This document shows positions 1 through 13,606 of a stretch of DNA of 64,000 bases, piece by piece; position 1 is the first letter of the stretch; every line of letters starts with the position of its first letter. The stretch comes from Erythrophleum ivorense (Eukaryota; Streptophyta; Magnoliopsida; Fabales; Fabaceae): NCBI GenBank assembly GCA_026724425.1, contig JAIUCV010000003.1:44603283-44667282 (forward strand), in the 5' to 3' direction. Both the position numbers and the translations under genes were made by a program. Under the pieces are notes generated by a model. The model saw only the letters and a list, made by a program, of their open reading frames with translations. It ran no database searches and was not told where the DNA came from.

Positions 1-622
1 GTCTCACTCTCTATTTTGGGTAGCAAGAAGTTCGGTTAAATGAGGAGACAAGGGAAGCATGAGTTTAAGAAGTCAAGGGATTAAATTTTTTACTTAAAAA
101 TTCCCATTATGTCCCATTTTCTTGGCATTTTTGTTTTAAGTTCGTTTTAGCTCCTTTTTTGGATCCACATTTTCCATCATAAAATTAGGTTCTTAATCTT
201 ATAAAATGCTTTTGAAATCACTCAATTTGGAGGTAAAACCTTTCCAAACAAAAAGGTCAAAGTTTGGGTTAACTATCATTAGAAAACATACATTGGAGTG
301 GTTTTAACTGTCCCAAAGCTTCCCATGGTTTTCAGGGCCTCTGAGAATCTTGAAGAACTCAAAAGTTTCATTTAAAATTTCCTCCTATGAGTATTATAAA
401 AATTGCCCAAAATTACAAAAATGGCATTATGTTTTGCAACTGTTTCGTTAAATTTTGTCTGGTCATTTTGACTCTAGTTTCAGGGTACTTCTAGCCTCCT
501 ATTTTCATTATTTGATGTGTAGATTTTTATCCTAATTTTTCTAGACCTTAACAGTTTCATTTCAGAGGACTTGCCCATAATAAATATTTGTTTTCGTTGT
601 TTTTATGAACCCAAACATTACA
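1..622 (-). mobile_element. LTR-Z, U3 end of a LARD-like LTR (minus)
   Basis: This is the first 620 bp or so of the LTR read on the minus strand, cut by the window start. It aligns, in reverse complement, with the U3 part of the LTR that starts at 52698, including the AAACCATGGGAAGC-type and GTCAAAGTT-type blocks. It ends in CATTACA, the complement of the canonical TGTAATG/TGTAACA start, at 622. The next bases (623 onward) resume a different position of the same LTR family, so this copy was inserted into the 3' LTR of E1. Its other end and its left target duplication lie outside the window. No coding potential is seen. Confidence 0.8.
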
Positions 623-922
623 TTGTTGGCCTCTATTTATTGGATCACTTAACTTACCTAGACATGGTTAGGAATTTATGGGGAAAGAGTAAGATTTCAA
701 GAATCCTAATAGCTCTTTACCCTTTCAAACATACATAATAGATGAATTAACATGTCAAAGAATGCATATATGGCATTTAGGCTAGTAAAAAATATATATA
801 AAGCATTTTCCATGTCAGAGAGACTCATACATATCATACATAGGCTCTCAAGGGCATTAGTTTTACCTCACCCATTTTTCTTAGGACTTTTAGATTTGTT
901 TCACCTATTTTCAAGGGACTTT
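623..922 (-). mobile_element. E1 3' LTR, segment 1 of 3
   Basis: This is the middle part of a LARD-like LTR on the minus strand. It is recognisable from blocks shared with other copies, such as the AATCCTAATAGCTC block near 700 and the CTCACCCATTTTTCTTAGGACTT block near 870. It is interrupted on the left by LTR-Z and on the right by LTR-A. The sequence continues at 4649 and 8541 once the later insertions are removed. It is more diverged from the other copies than they are from one another, in keeping with its being the host of the nest. Confidence 0.75.
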
Positions 923-3900
923 TGTAAGACCATAATTTCTTAGCTTATCTTATGCTATTCTCAAGCTTTACATTCATAATTTCCATGAAGGAGCAAGAAA
1001 AGAGAATTAAAATAATGCATTTTCTTGTTTTGCATCGTGTATAAAAATTTCATTTGATGTCACGTGGATTGTGTGAGCTCATATAATACATTCTTATATT
1101 TAATTACATGATTACAACTCATTTGCATCATAAAATGTGGCCACAACTCATGGAACTCGAAAGAATGCTTAGAATATTCATACATATTTTCAGCCAGAGT
1201 TTGGCTCTTTTTTGACCAAAATTTAAAAATTCATAACTAAATCTAGAAATATTGAACTCATGTATTCTTGGTCATTATGGAAATCTACGAATGTCTTACT
1301 AAAAATATGTCCAGACCACAACATCCATCATAGAGGATGTTTGCCATCTGAAATGATCTAGAGGTCAAACTACCTCCTGGTGCTATTATAGATTTCTATA
1401 GTAAACTTTGAAAATATCCAATTAATTCCATAAAAATCAAATCCATACAAATGATGCCAATATGGAAATCTATGGATGTTAGCTAGAGGGAAAAAATAAC
1501 TCCAGACCAATTCAGGCAACCTAGACCTCGGAATTCAATGGAATAATAACTTAGGTTGGGTAAAACTCCTGATACTAGATAGATTCTTTAAAATTTATAT
1601 CTCCCTCTCTAGACCTCTAAATGAGGTTCTTCTAGTTGGTACAAGTCATTGGAAATGTCTAATTTCTCTGTATAAAATTTTGTGGCAATTGGACATCATT
1701 TGGACCCTGTGTGACAAATTTTATTTTCAGATTAGTATGAACAGTGACATGACCAAAACCAGAAAAATTACCAACTTTGAAAATTCGCCAAATATTCTGT
1801 AGACCTCCAAAAATTTGTTCTTCAGCTTTCTAAAAAGCTCTCTACAAGATACAATTGCATGACCAGTCTTAGATCAAGAAGAGCACATTTGGCTAAAAAG
1901 TGACATAGAGTTCCATTATAATTAATTTTGGCTCCATATAGGGTACCATACCAAAATGTCCAAATGGCTTTCATAAGGTTTTAGCACCTTTTGGGAAAGT
2001 CTAAAAGTATGATTAGGACTTGTGTGAGCTACCTAAATGGTCCCAAACCTCATGCATCCCATTTTGGCCATTTCATCCATATATATACATATTTCCATAA
2101 AGCCATTCATGAAGTTACATTAACATAATATACTCAATTTACATTCCATCATTCACATAACACATTCTTTCATTTCTACATCATATAATATCATAATTAC
2201 ATATGTTCCAAGGGTCATAGACCATTTACAATAATAATATACATCATTAGGTATCATTATGGTTTTCAAGAGCAAAAACTATACATATTGGTGTCAATCT
2301 CTTCTCTTCAAGGTGGTTGGCTTCCATTACCTTGTCCACTTAGTCCACATAGTATGTTAGATTATTGGAAAGGAGGAAATGAGATTCAAAGAATCCCAAT
2401 AGCTCATCTCCCATTCAATCATACATAATAGATGCAAATAAGTCTCATTAATGTATGTATGGTCATGTTGACATGTGCAAACATTCAAGAAGCATTTTCA
2501 TCATTTGAGAATGTCATACATAGCATACAAAGGTTTGCCAAGCAAGTGGATTGGCCTCGCCCAATTTCTTGTGGATATTAGGCTTGTCTTACCTATTCTT
2601 TAATGCATTTTGGACTCAACCATGCTCTTAGGAGCCTACTTTACTTTTGGGACACTTTTTGCTTCGTCTCAACCAATCTTAAGGGTTTTTGGCTCATCCT
2701 TACCATGGCTAAGGGTTCTTGGCCTCACCACACTTAAGCAAATCCAAGCACACATCAAAAACACCATATAAGAGCATATTGTAACATTATGGCATCATGG
2801 AATTAAAGTCATGCTAGAACACTTTTCATGGCTTAAAAATACACATACATACATTCAAGACAAATTAAGCACACATCCATGCATGATAGAAGGTGGAGAG
2901 AGCTATCTTGCACACAATTACACACTTTTCTGTTTGAAATTCCCTCCCTTGCTTTGACCACACACACATAAACTTGTGGAGATGCTTTCTCTTGGCCTAG
3001 ACACAATTTATGGAAGCCAATTAAGTTCATGAAACAATTTCTAAGGTCACACAACTTGTTTAGACACTAGGTTGTTCTATAAACCCCATTATGGTCCATA
3101 ATTGCACCTAATAAAGCAAACCCCTCAAATAAATTCTAGGCTCCATTATTTCCTTTCAAATATGATTCTTGACTACTTTTAAGCCTCTTGGAGTCACCAC
3201 ACAATTAAAATAAAGAGCTTAACAATATGTTGCTTCCTTAGGTCATAATATGGAACTTAAAGCACCAATTTACTTTCTATAAGTTCCAATTTTTTTTAAA
3301 GGCCTACCCTCATATTCATTCATCATATATGACTTAAGAATGACCTTAGAAAAATTTAAAACTCTCCCTATCTACCCCAACCATGTTTGGTCGAGACTAC
3401 GGAGATTATTGAGCTTCATGGAATTTACTTAGTTTTCTTGAAGGAGGAAGCATGTGGGGAGGATCTTAGGGATCTTAGGAGCTCATTGAAACTCTTATTT
3501 AGGCCTATGAATCATCATAAAAAATCAGATTTTACAAGGTGCACTTGAAACTCTAGGTTTTGCACCTTAAAATTCTATGGCTTTTTCTTGAATTTCTTTG
3601 TATATTCTTACTCTCCGCACCCTTTTTTCTTAGATTCATCCTTGGTTCTACCTAAAGATCAAATCCTCCTAAGATTCCTCATGTTAGGCAAAATGGAGGA
3701 AGAGAACCAAAGATGGCAACCATAGGAAGAGAAATTACCTTGTTTTCATGGCTTTTCTCGCTTGAATCTTGTCTTCTTTGAGCTCCTCTCTTCAAATCCG
3801 AATTTTTCCCTCAATTTATCCCTTAAAATAGATTTATAAACTTCATTATAATCATAGAAAACAAAGGAAAATGGAGGAGAAGAGGTTTGGAATGAAGAAA

Positions 3901-4648
3901 GTATGAAAAACCATGAAAATCCATGCCTTTCTACCTTGGATTTCTCCTCCTTTTCTTCCTCCTCTTGTGTGCCTCATCCTCTAGGTTTTTCCTCTGGTTT
4001 TGGGCAGAACAATTTGAAGCTAAATGAGGGAAAGTTTAAGGCGCCACCTATTTATAAGGGAGGAAGAAACACTTTTTCAAAAATTGCTATTTTGCCCTTT
4101 GTTCTTGGCATTTTCGTTTCTCCTTCGTTTTAGGTCCTTTTTGAGAATTTTATTTTCCATTATAAAATTTAGGTTCCCAATTTAGTAAATGTCTTTGGAA
4201 TCACTCAAATTGGAGCTAAAACCTTCCCAAACGAATCAGTCAAAGTTCAGGTCAACTGACATTCAAAACGTCCACTGGAGGAGTTTTAACTGTCCTGGGA
4301 CTTTTCATTGTTTTTAGGGCCTCTGAGAACCCCGGAGAACTCAAAACTTTTATTTAAAAAGCCCTCTTGCGTGAATTCCAAAATTTAATCAAAATTACGA
4401 AAATTCCATTACATTTCGTAAGCTTTTCATAAGAAATTATTTCTTCATTCTAGCTCCATTTTTCTTTTCGTATGAGCCTAGAATTCTCATTTGTAGGAGT
4501 TTAGAATGCTTCCCAAATTTTTTGGGACCTTTAATTATCTCATTTCTGGGGACTTCCTTTTGTATCTGATGAATTTCGTTCGTTTGTGGAGAAACTGTAC
4601 ATTACGTTTATCTTGTTTTCTCTTGTTTTTAGAGAACTGGATATTACA
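923..4648 (-). mobile_element. LTR-A, complete solo LTR (minus)
   Basis: This is a complete LARD-like LTR of 3726 bp. It begins on plus with TGTAAGACCATA (complement of the LTR 3' end) and ends GGATATTACA (complement of the 5' end). A strong TATA box, TATAAATAGG read on minus, lies at 4048-4057, about 590 bp from the LTR 5' end, as in the other copies. The flanking 5-bp repeats are ACTTT and AATTT, a 4/5 match. The E1 LTR resumes at 4649. There is no interior attached, so it is a solo LTR, the usual product of recombination between the two LTRs of an inserted element. The short open reading frames inside it are chance frames. Confidence 0.85.
4048..4057 (-). promoter_or_regulatory. LTR TATA box of LTR-A
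   Basis: Read on minus this is TATAAATAGG, a near-consensus plant TATA box 591 bp from the LTR start. The same position carries a TATA motif in LTR-B, LTR-D, LTR-E and both LTRs of E3, which supports it as the retrotransposon promoter. Transcription has not been shown. Confidence 0.6.
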
Positions 4649-4803
4649 AATTTTGACTAAGACCACTCTTCTTGAAACTTGTGGCTTTGTCTCACCCAAT
4701 CCTAGGATTTTTGGCTCATCCTCACCCATGCAAAAGGACTTTTGGCATCACTATATCCATTCAAGTCAAAATACATTTATAAACTTATTTCAAGATGGCT
4801 AAT
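4649..4803 (-). mobile_element. E1 3' LTR, segment 2 of 3
   Basis: This short stretch of the older host LTR lies between LTR-A and LTR-B. It contains the TTTGGCTCATCCTCACC block found at the same LTR position in other copies (for example near 2690 and 6580). Together with 623-922 and 8541-10105 it rebuilds one LTR. Confidence 0.75.
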
Positions 4804-7800
4804 TGTAACACCATATATTTCTAGTCCATTTCATCATGTTTCCTAGCTTTTCTCATGCTATTCTCATGTTTCACTTCATGTAACTCATAGAAGAGCAAAG
4901 AAAATAGCATAAAATAATGAATAATTTAGCATTGCATCGTGTATGAAAATTCCTTTTAGTGTCACATGGACCGTGTGGGCTCATATAATATATTTTCATA
5001 TTTAATTACATAAATATAACTCATTTTCATCATAAAATGTGGCTCACAACTGAATAATCATGAAGGGATGCTTAAAATATGCATATTGAAATTCAGCCAG
5101 AATTTGCCCCTTTTCTGACCAAACTTTGGAAATTCATAACTAATTCTAATAATATTGAAATTAAGTATTCTTAGCCATTCTAGAAAGCTACAAATGTTTA
5201 TATCATACTAAAAATATGTTTAGGCCACAACATCCATCATAGAGGATTTTTGACATTCGAAAAGGTCCAGAGGTCAAACTACCACTGTTACTGTCATAGC
5301 TTTCTGCAGTAAACTTTGAAAAAGTACAATTAATTCCAAAAAAATCCAATCCATGTGAATGATATCAATCTTTAAAGATGTGGGTGTTAGATAGAGGAGA
5401 AAAATAACTCCAAACTAATTCAGGCAGGTCAAACCTAAGAATTCAATGGAATAGTAACTAAAGTTAGGTAAGGCTCCTGATACTGGATAGAATTTTTAAA
5501 ATTCATATATCTCTCTCTCTAGACCTCCAAATGAGGTGCTTCCAATTGGTTCAAGTCACTATGAATGTCTAGTTTCTCTATATAAAATTTTGTGGCAATT
5601 GGACATCATTTAGGCCCTATGTGATAGATTTCATTTTTGGACCAAATGAATATGTAACAAACCAAAACTAGAAAATATACCAACTTTAGAAATTCATCAA
5701 ATATTCTGTAGACCTCCAAAAATTGTGTTCTTTAACTTCCCAAAAATATCTCTACAAGCTGTAATTGAATACCAAATCTCAGAGCAAGAAGAGCTCATTT
5801 GGCTAAAAAGTGACATAGGGTTCCATTATAGTCAATTTTAGCTCTATATGGGATACCAAAGTGACCAAATGGCTTTCCTTTGGTGTTGTCACCTTTTGGG
5901 CAAGTATAAAAGTATAATTAAGACTTGTCCCAAATGATCCCAAATTCCATGTATCTCATTTTGGCTATTTCATCCATACATATACATATTTTCATAAAGC
6001 CATTCATGAAGCTAATGTGCCATCATATGCTCAATTCATATTCTAGTGGCTACATAACATATTCTCTCATTCATACATGGCATAATATCATAATTACACA
6101 TGTCTAAGAGGTTACTGACCATATACATCAAGGGGTTACAACATTTGACATAATTATGGCCTTAAAGAACCAAAAACTTTGCATTTAATTACCAAACTCT
6201 TTCCTTCAAGGTAATTGGCTTTCATCACCTTGTCCACTTGGTCCACCTAGCATGTGAGATCATTAGAGAGAAGGGAATGAGATTCAAAGAATCCCAATAG
6301 CTCATCTCCCATTCAATCATACATAATGGATGCAAACAAGTCTCATAAATGCATGTATGGTCATATGGACATGTGCAAACATTCAAGAGACATTTTTACC
6401 GTTTGAGAAAGTCATACATAGCATACAAAGGCTTGCTAAGCAAGTGGATTGGCCTCACCTAATTTCTTGTGGATATTGGACTTGCCTCACCCATTCTTTA
6501 ATGCTCGACCATGCTCTTGGGAGCCAACTTTGCTTTTGGAAGACTCTTTGCTTTATCTCAACTAATCTTAAAGGTTCTTGCCTCATCCTCACCATAGCTA
6601 AAGGTTCTTAGCCTCCCTACATTCAAGCAAACCCAAAAACACATCGAAACATAATAGGAAACATAATATGTCATCATAAAACCATGGCATATGAAATCAT
6701 GCTATTATACTTTTCATGGCTTAAAAATACACATACACACATTCTAAGACAAACTAAGCATACATCCATGCATGAGAGAAGGTGGAGAGAGTTACCTTGC
6801 ACACAATCACACACTTTTCCCTTTGAATTCAAGCTTCTTTTCTCGGCCACACACACATAAAAGTGTAAGAAGGTTTCTCTTGCCCTAAACACAATTTATG
6901 GAAGCCAATTAGGTTCATGAAACAAATTCAAAGGGCATACAACTTGCTTAGATATTAGGTTATTCTATAAACCCTATTATGGTCCATAAATGCACCTAAT
7001 GAAGCAACACCCCTCAAATAATTTCTAGGCTCCATTCTTTCCTTTCAAATATGATTATTGACTCTTTTTAAGCCTCTTGGAGTCATCACACAATTAAAAC
7101 AAAGAGCTTAACAATATGTTACTTCTTTAGGTCATAATATGGAACCTAAAGCACCAATTCACTTTCCATGCATTCTAAATTTTTTTCAAGTTCTCTTCTC
7201 ATATGCATTCATCATATATAACTCATGAATGGGCTTAGAAAAATTCAAAACTCTCCCTAGTTATGAGAACCCCTTTAGGCTGAGGCTATGGAGGAATAAT
7301 GGCTTCATGGACTTTGCTTTGTTTTCATGAAGGAGAAAGCATATGAGAAGCCTCTTAGGGATCTTCGGAACTCATTTAAATATTCATTTAGACATAGGAA
7401 TCAAGGTATCAAATCAGATTTTGCAAGGAACATATGAAATCCTAGACTTTGCATCTTGAATTTCCATGGTTATTTGTTAATTCTCTTTGCATATTCTTAA
7501 TCTCCACACCCTTTTTCCTTAGAATAACCCTTGGTTCTGCCTAAAAATCAAATCCTCTTAGTCTTCTCAAGTGGGGCGAAATGGTGGAGAAGGGGGGCAA
7601 AGGGTAGCAACCATGGAAGAAGAAAATACCTTATTTTCATGGCTTTTCTCACTTGAATCTTGTGTTCTTTGAGCTCCTCTCTTCAAATCCAAATTTTCCC
7701 CTCAATTTCTCCCTTAAAACAGATTTGTAAACTTCATTTTAATCAAAGGAAACAAAGGAGGATGAAGAAGAAGAGGTTTGGAAGAGAAAGAGTATGAAAA

Positions 7801-8540
7801 ACCATGAAAATCCATACCTTTCTACCTTGAATTTCTCCTCCTCTTTGCCTCCCTCTTACGTGCCACTCTCCTAGGGTTTTCCTCTGGTTTTAGGCAGAAC
7901 TTAGTCATGCATAATGAAGGGAGAAGAAGGGCACATCATATATATATATATAGGTGGAAGAGGTTACACTTTTAAAATTTTCCATTTTACCCTTTGTTCT
8001 TAGCAATTTTGTTACTCCTTTGTTTTAACCCCTTTTTGAGAATCTTTTCCATTATGAAATTTAAGTTCCCAATTTAGTAAAATGCCTTTGGAATCACTCA
8101 AATCAGAGCTAAAACCTTCCTGAACGAATCCGTTAAAGTTTGAGTACACTGATGTTAGAAAACATCCACCGAAGAGGTTTTAATTGTCTCGGAGCTTTCC
8201 ATGGTCTTTAGGGCCTCTGAAAACCTTGAGGAACTCAAAATTTTCATTTAAAAAGCATTCCTATGTGAATTCCAAAATTTACTCAAAATTATAAAAATGC
8301 CATTACGTTTCGTAAGCTTTTCATAAGAAATTATTTTTTCATTTTAGTTCCATTTTTCTTTTGTCTGAGCCTGGGATTCTCATTTTTAAGAGTCTAGAAT
8401 ACTTTCCAAATTTTTTAGGACCTTGACTACATCATCTTGGGAGACTTCCTTATGTATCTGGTGAATTTCGTTCGTTTATAGAGAAACTATACATTACGTT
8501 TCTCACGTTTTCTCTCGTTTTTAAAAAATTGGATGTTACA
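4804..8540 (-). mobile_element. LTR-B, complete solo LTR (minus)
   Basis: This is a complete LARD-like LTR of 3737 bp that begins TGTAACACCATATATTTC and ends TTGGATGTTACA on plus. The flanking repeats are CTAAT and ATAAT, a 4/5 match. A TATA-like run (about 7938-7953) lies about 590 bp from its 5' end. The order of blocks is the same as in LTR-A. After 8540 the E1 LTR resumes. It has no interior and no credible coding sequence. Confidence 0.85.
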
Positions 8541-10105
8541 ATAATTGTACCATAGCAAGTAAGTGATAGCTAGAGACATATTCCATAGTTCAAACATACA
8601 CACAAGCACCTAAAGATAAACAAACATCCAAGCCATGCATTTGGGAAAGGTTAGAGAGCTACCTTCAAGCAAAATCACAAGCTTTTCCTTTGCTTAATTC
8701 TTCTCTTCTCTCTACCACACACTTGTAACTAGGTTGGCACTTGGTTTTCTTGCCTTAGACACATCAAATAAGACATAATTCAATCATTGAAACAAGTTTT
8801 GGTTTCACACACACACACACACACTCTATGAAAGCTTACTTTGTTATAAGACTCAATTATGGATCCATACAAGATCTAATGAAGCAACTATGAGAATTCA
8901 TAATCTTAGCTCCATTTTTTCCTCAATTTAAGTCTCTTAACTCCATTTAGACTCTTTGGAGTTATCACATATTCATTTTAAGGTGCTTATCTATATGTTT
9001 CTTCTTTATTTCTCATTATGGAGACTATAACTCCATCTCACAAACCAAGGCTTTTAATTTTTTTCCAAGGCTTCCTTTGATGTTCATCTATCATATCTAG
9101 TCCCATTCTAGCCTTAGAAAAACTTAATACACACTCTAGGTGCTTAGGACATGCTTAGTCAAGAATATGCATTGGTATAGAGCCCATGGAGTTTTGCAAT
9201 TTTCCTTAAAGGAAATGGCACTTAGGAGGCTTCCTAGATGCCTTGGGAACTCATTCACATGCTTAGACAACTTGAATTACTACTAGAAAGCTTCATCTTG
9301 GCCTAAGTGCAATTAAATCTCTAGGTTTGGCATTTTGCAATCTAATGGTTTTCTTTTGGATTTCATTGCATTTTCTAGTTTCCCACACTCTAAAACCTAA
9401 GTTTCTTGCTTGGTCTTGGTCAAAAATTAATCACTTCTACATGCTCTATAGTTGGCCAAACAAGAGCTCATGAAGAACAACAAGGAGAAAGCAAGGAAGT
9501 CCATAGAAGTTACCTTGTTTCAAGCCTTTCCCAAGACCTCTTTCCTTTGTTATAAGCTTCTCCTTCAAACTCTAATCTCCATCCTCTGAAAAAGACCCAA
9601 AACAATCCTAAATGAAACATTAAAACCATAGAAAGGAAAAGGAGAAGGAGAGGAACAATATTTGTGGAGGAGGAACCATGAAAATCTAAGAATTTCCTCA
9701 CCTTTTTTACAAATCTTTCTCCTTCAAATTCGCTTCTCCTTGTGTGTCCTTCAAGAAGCCTTTGGTTTTGTTTCTAGCCAGCCAAAAGTTGGTCAAGAGA
9801 TGGAGAATAGATGGAACGTGCTTCATGGAGCTCAAAGTCACTTTTTAATAACTTTTCTACTTTACATTTTAGTCCCTTTTCTTGGTTCTTTTCATTTAGC
9901 TCAATTCAACTCTTTTTGAAATCCATCTTTTCTAGCATAATATTTAGGCTCTCAAACTTATAAAATGGCTTTGGTTTCACTCAAATTGAATTTAAAACCA
10001 TTCTAAACTATTCGGTCAAAGTTTCAATCAACTAATAGTCGAAATTGCTCATTGAATGGGTTTTAATAGTTCTAGGGGTTCTCATAGTTTTCAGGGTAAA
10101 AGTTT
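8541..10105 (-). mobile_element. E1 3' LTR, segment 3 of 3, broken at its U3 end
   Basis: This is the remainder of the older 3' LTR of E1, carrying the GTCAAAGTTT and GTTTTCAGGG blocks that occur in U3 of every copy. Just after GTTTTCAGGGT (about 10100) it stops matching the LTR. The next bases match the LARD-like interior at a point about 0.7 kb inside it, so the junction is a deletion. It removed roughly the last 350-400 bp of the LTR, the purine tract and about 700 bp of interior. A short CA microsatellite sits at 8806-8824. Confidence 0.75.
8806..8824. repeat. (CA)n microsatellite
   Basis: A run of CA dinucleotides, 19 bp long, inside the E1 LTR. Nearby LTR copies have CACACACA at the same place, so it grew from a short run already present in the family. 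Confidence 0.9.
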
Positions 10106-13100
10106 TTAACATTTTTACAAGAACTGGAGTTACAATTACCACTGACTAATACTATATTCATGTGAGATACTGAATTTTCATAGTCTCAGCTACTGGAGAC
10201 ATGGTCTATCACTTACCCTATCATAAAGAACTACACTTGATCCCTTTCTAAATATATAACTCTAGCATATAGGGATTTCTTTCTCCCTTGGTCAAGTTTA
10301 ATAACTGTTGGGTAGTGGTCCATCTTACTATAACTCTGAAAAGCTACTTCTTGCTTTCTTCATCCCACATATTGTGCTTATCTATCAAAGAAGTCGAGTT
10401 AATGGGTTAACTCTACAGGTATAAACCTAAAATCTCCATGGCAATAGTCTACTAGACTTAGGAAGTCTTTAGCTTTTGAGATGAAAACTGTCTGAATTTG
10501 TACTAGTCTCTAAGACTAAACTAATTTGTAAAAACTATCATAGGTTGTCATCTCTCTAGAGAACTACTATACTATAACTATAGGCTTTATGTAACTCTAT
10601 GGGATCTACTATGACCTTTCAAAACCCTACTAGGGTCTACTATAGCCCACCATACTATACTAGGATCTGCTATGATCCATCTTTGGGAGATTTTAAAGTC
10701 TAAGATCATTGTACCTAAAAGTAAATTACATACTCACTAAGTCTAGCAATCATTGCTCATAATCTCCAAGGTTAAACTTAGATGCCTATTATGCTTTTCA
10801 TATGAAGTAGGTTCAGTATCATTTGCTTCTTTATTGATGCCATAATAACATTACTTAGGAGCATTTTCACTATCACTTACTACTCCCTATAGGGTCATCA
10901 AGTTCTCACTTTTAGCCTTTTCATCCATGCTTTCTTTCTTCACTCTTACTGGCTTGCATTACTTTACTTTATTTGATTGGTATGCAAACTAGGCTTACAT
11001 TTTACATATTTTGTCTTTTCTCTTTTATCCTACAATTTTTGACTATGCCCATGTTTTTCATCTCAAGTGGCTTTAACATTAGGGCATCTCACACATTAAG
11101 TGTGTCTAACATCTCTTACAGAATAAGTACCATATATTGGTCCTTTTTTATTTCATTTCAGTTCTATCATAAGAGATTTATACTATGTAAGCTGGACTCG
11201 TGCTATCTAGCTTTTAAAATTCTAATGCTACTAGCACATTCCTTTTACATCATTCTATACTAGGGATTCATTCTTAATACTTTTTCTTATAGTTCTAGCA
11301 TCATAGGAATCCCTTAACTTTTTTTCTTTAACTTAACTAACTAGGATACTTTTTGATTATCGAACACCTCTTTATGGTTGATGCCATTATTTGCTATGCA
11401 CTTAAGTTACATTACTATTGAGTTGGCCATACCCAATATCATGTAACCATCATTGTAAGCAAATCATAGCATCAATCACTAATACACAGGCGTATCATGA
11501 CCAAGCTCAAGCCATTATCGCCAGTATATTATGAGTTTCCCAACCATTTAAAGTCCCCTTATGTTACTTTTCTATATCTTTCTTTATTTCATATAACACT
11601 CAAGGAAGAAAGGAAACTCTTCCTTTAATTTATAACATAATTTACTATTATATCCCAAGGTCCTTTTATATTACCCCGGTAATCACTACTTAGGGCATTA
11701 CATCATAGTGCCTTATGGATAATGGTGCTTTTTAATACACTAATTCATGTTACCCTTTTGTCATTCTCAATTGTTAATGTTGTCACATGCTTTCTGGGTT
11801 CACCTTTGCTTACTTACTTTCTATATAGATTGAGGAGGTTTAATTCATCTTATTCTCATCCTTTATTCTTAACTAGACCATTCCTCTTTAAAGGAGCTTA
11901 TTTCATGTGAACTCTAGAGCTTGTCTTCCTTAAGACTCTTGAGCTTACCTTACTACTTTGCATAATCTTAGAACTCATTTTTCTTAGGTGGCTTTTACCT
12001 TTCTCTTAATCCTCAGGGAGCACTGAGGCACTAGCTGGTTACCTCATCTTCTCTCTATATTCTAATCAAGGACTAGGTTCTCCTTTTACTTAGACTTTTC
12101 TACTTTCATCCTTAAGAGCATAGTTTACCAAGTTTAAGGTTTTATTCAGATTCAGGTCGCATATCCTTAATATCTTGAATCTACTTCACTGGAAACTTTA
12201 TGCCCCCACTTAGTACTTTACTACTCATGTGCTTTTACATTATACCAATCCTATATTAGGGAAGCTCATTTAACTAAGGCTGCAACTTACCATAGGTCTA
12301 GTTAACTCATATAGGCTTACTGTATACCATTATTAGACTCTCTTAGACTTTTCCTTTTGATCTTTTTCTCTTTTCTAAATTTTTGGCACTGAACTAATAA
12401 CATTCATTTTATGGTATCACCTCTAAGGTACACCCTTCTTGTATATTCATAACATTCTTGATTTTCTTATATCATTTCTTTGCATATATACTTATGACAT
12501 GTTTTACATGTCTTGAGCTTATAGTGTTGGCCCGTCATTCACTATCACACAGGGTAACATTCTAGGTTGGAGTCAATGCCTTATGAGTGGGTCTCTACAA
12601 CTTTACTACTCTTATGCCTAATCTTCTAACTCTAGTTACTACTTAATCTTAAATATCATCAGGCTTAGTCATAAATCATGTTATTCTCTTTCTTAGACTT
12701 ATACATTAGGCCTGTTACACTTTTATCACTTATTTATTCTTTATGAGTCTACTAAGTTGGTCATTTATTGATCTTTTATCTTTTTCAAATTATGGGCTTT
12801 GAACTTTCTTTTCTTTATTTTATCCATGGTTGTTCATTTCTTATGTTAGCTTGGACATGACTAAACAATTGCCTTCCATTTTGCAATACACTCCATCACT
12901 TGGTACACCCTTTCTAACCACATGATTTGAGCCTCAACTATCTCTATATTCAACCCACTATTAAGGTTAGGGAATTCTACATTTTGCATTACTCATTTAT
13001 TAGTCAGATGGTGAATCAGGGCTGTTAGGGCTCTATGGAGTGATACCTGTAGGTTCTAGCTTAAGGGAATAGCTTTCTAGACTCTCTAATTCATTTAGGC

Positions 13101-13606
13101 ATCTAGGTGTCATGGTTAAAGGGTAACTCTCTCTCTCGTTTCCCCTCTAAGCTCATTGCCTTTGCAGTTACAGTTTTACTTCATACTGTAATGCATTATT
13201 ACTTCTTTTTATATCAGGAAAAACATCTCAGAAAGATCTAAGTGTAGTGATCAGGGGAGATTGGCCCTTTCGTTTTCCCTTTGGATAAGCCTCTCTTACT
13301 GCTACATAATAATCTCTTGCTACTAATTCTTCATTGCTTGCTGTTAACCTAGGCGAGCTCCCATAGCCTGTAGGGCTCTAGCCACAGGATCAACTAGTTC
13401 TATTTTAGAAACTCTAGAAGGCCTACCTCTCTTAGTGTTCACCATCTCATCTAATACCATTCCAATATAACTTAACATAAAACATGAACATATGCCACAC
13501 TTTAGCACCCAAAACATCTTGTATAGGCCATAAATAACAAAAAAATCACATCCTTAAGCCATAACCAACACTAAAGTGCCTGAACCTTTACTCTGATGCT
13601 AATAAA
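10106..13606 (-). mobile_element. E1 LARD-like interior (old, diverged, minus)
   Basis: This aligns block by block with 29090-32930 (E2 interior) and, in reverse complement, with 47687-52000 (E3 interior). Examples are CTTGGTCAAG near 10300, the GGATCTACTATGACC-type repeats at 10600-10690 and the AATATCATGTAAC block near 11435. It has no reading frame resembling gag, protease, reverse transcriptase, RNase H or integrase on either strand. It ends in a decayed primer binding site. It is the most diverged of the three interiors, so probably the oldest insertion in the window. Confidence 0.8.
13590..13601 (-). other. Decayed primer binding site of E1
   Basis: Read on minus this is TAGCATCAGAGT, a mutated form of TGGTATCAGAGC, the complement of the 3' end of plant initiator tRNA-Met. 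It is followed by AAAGG, as at the same point of E2 and E3, and is separated by 5 bp from the LTR end at 13607. Confidence 0.7.
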
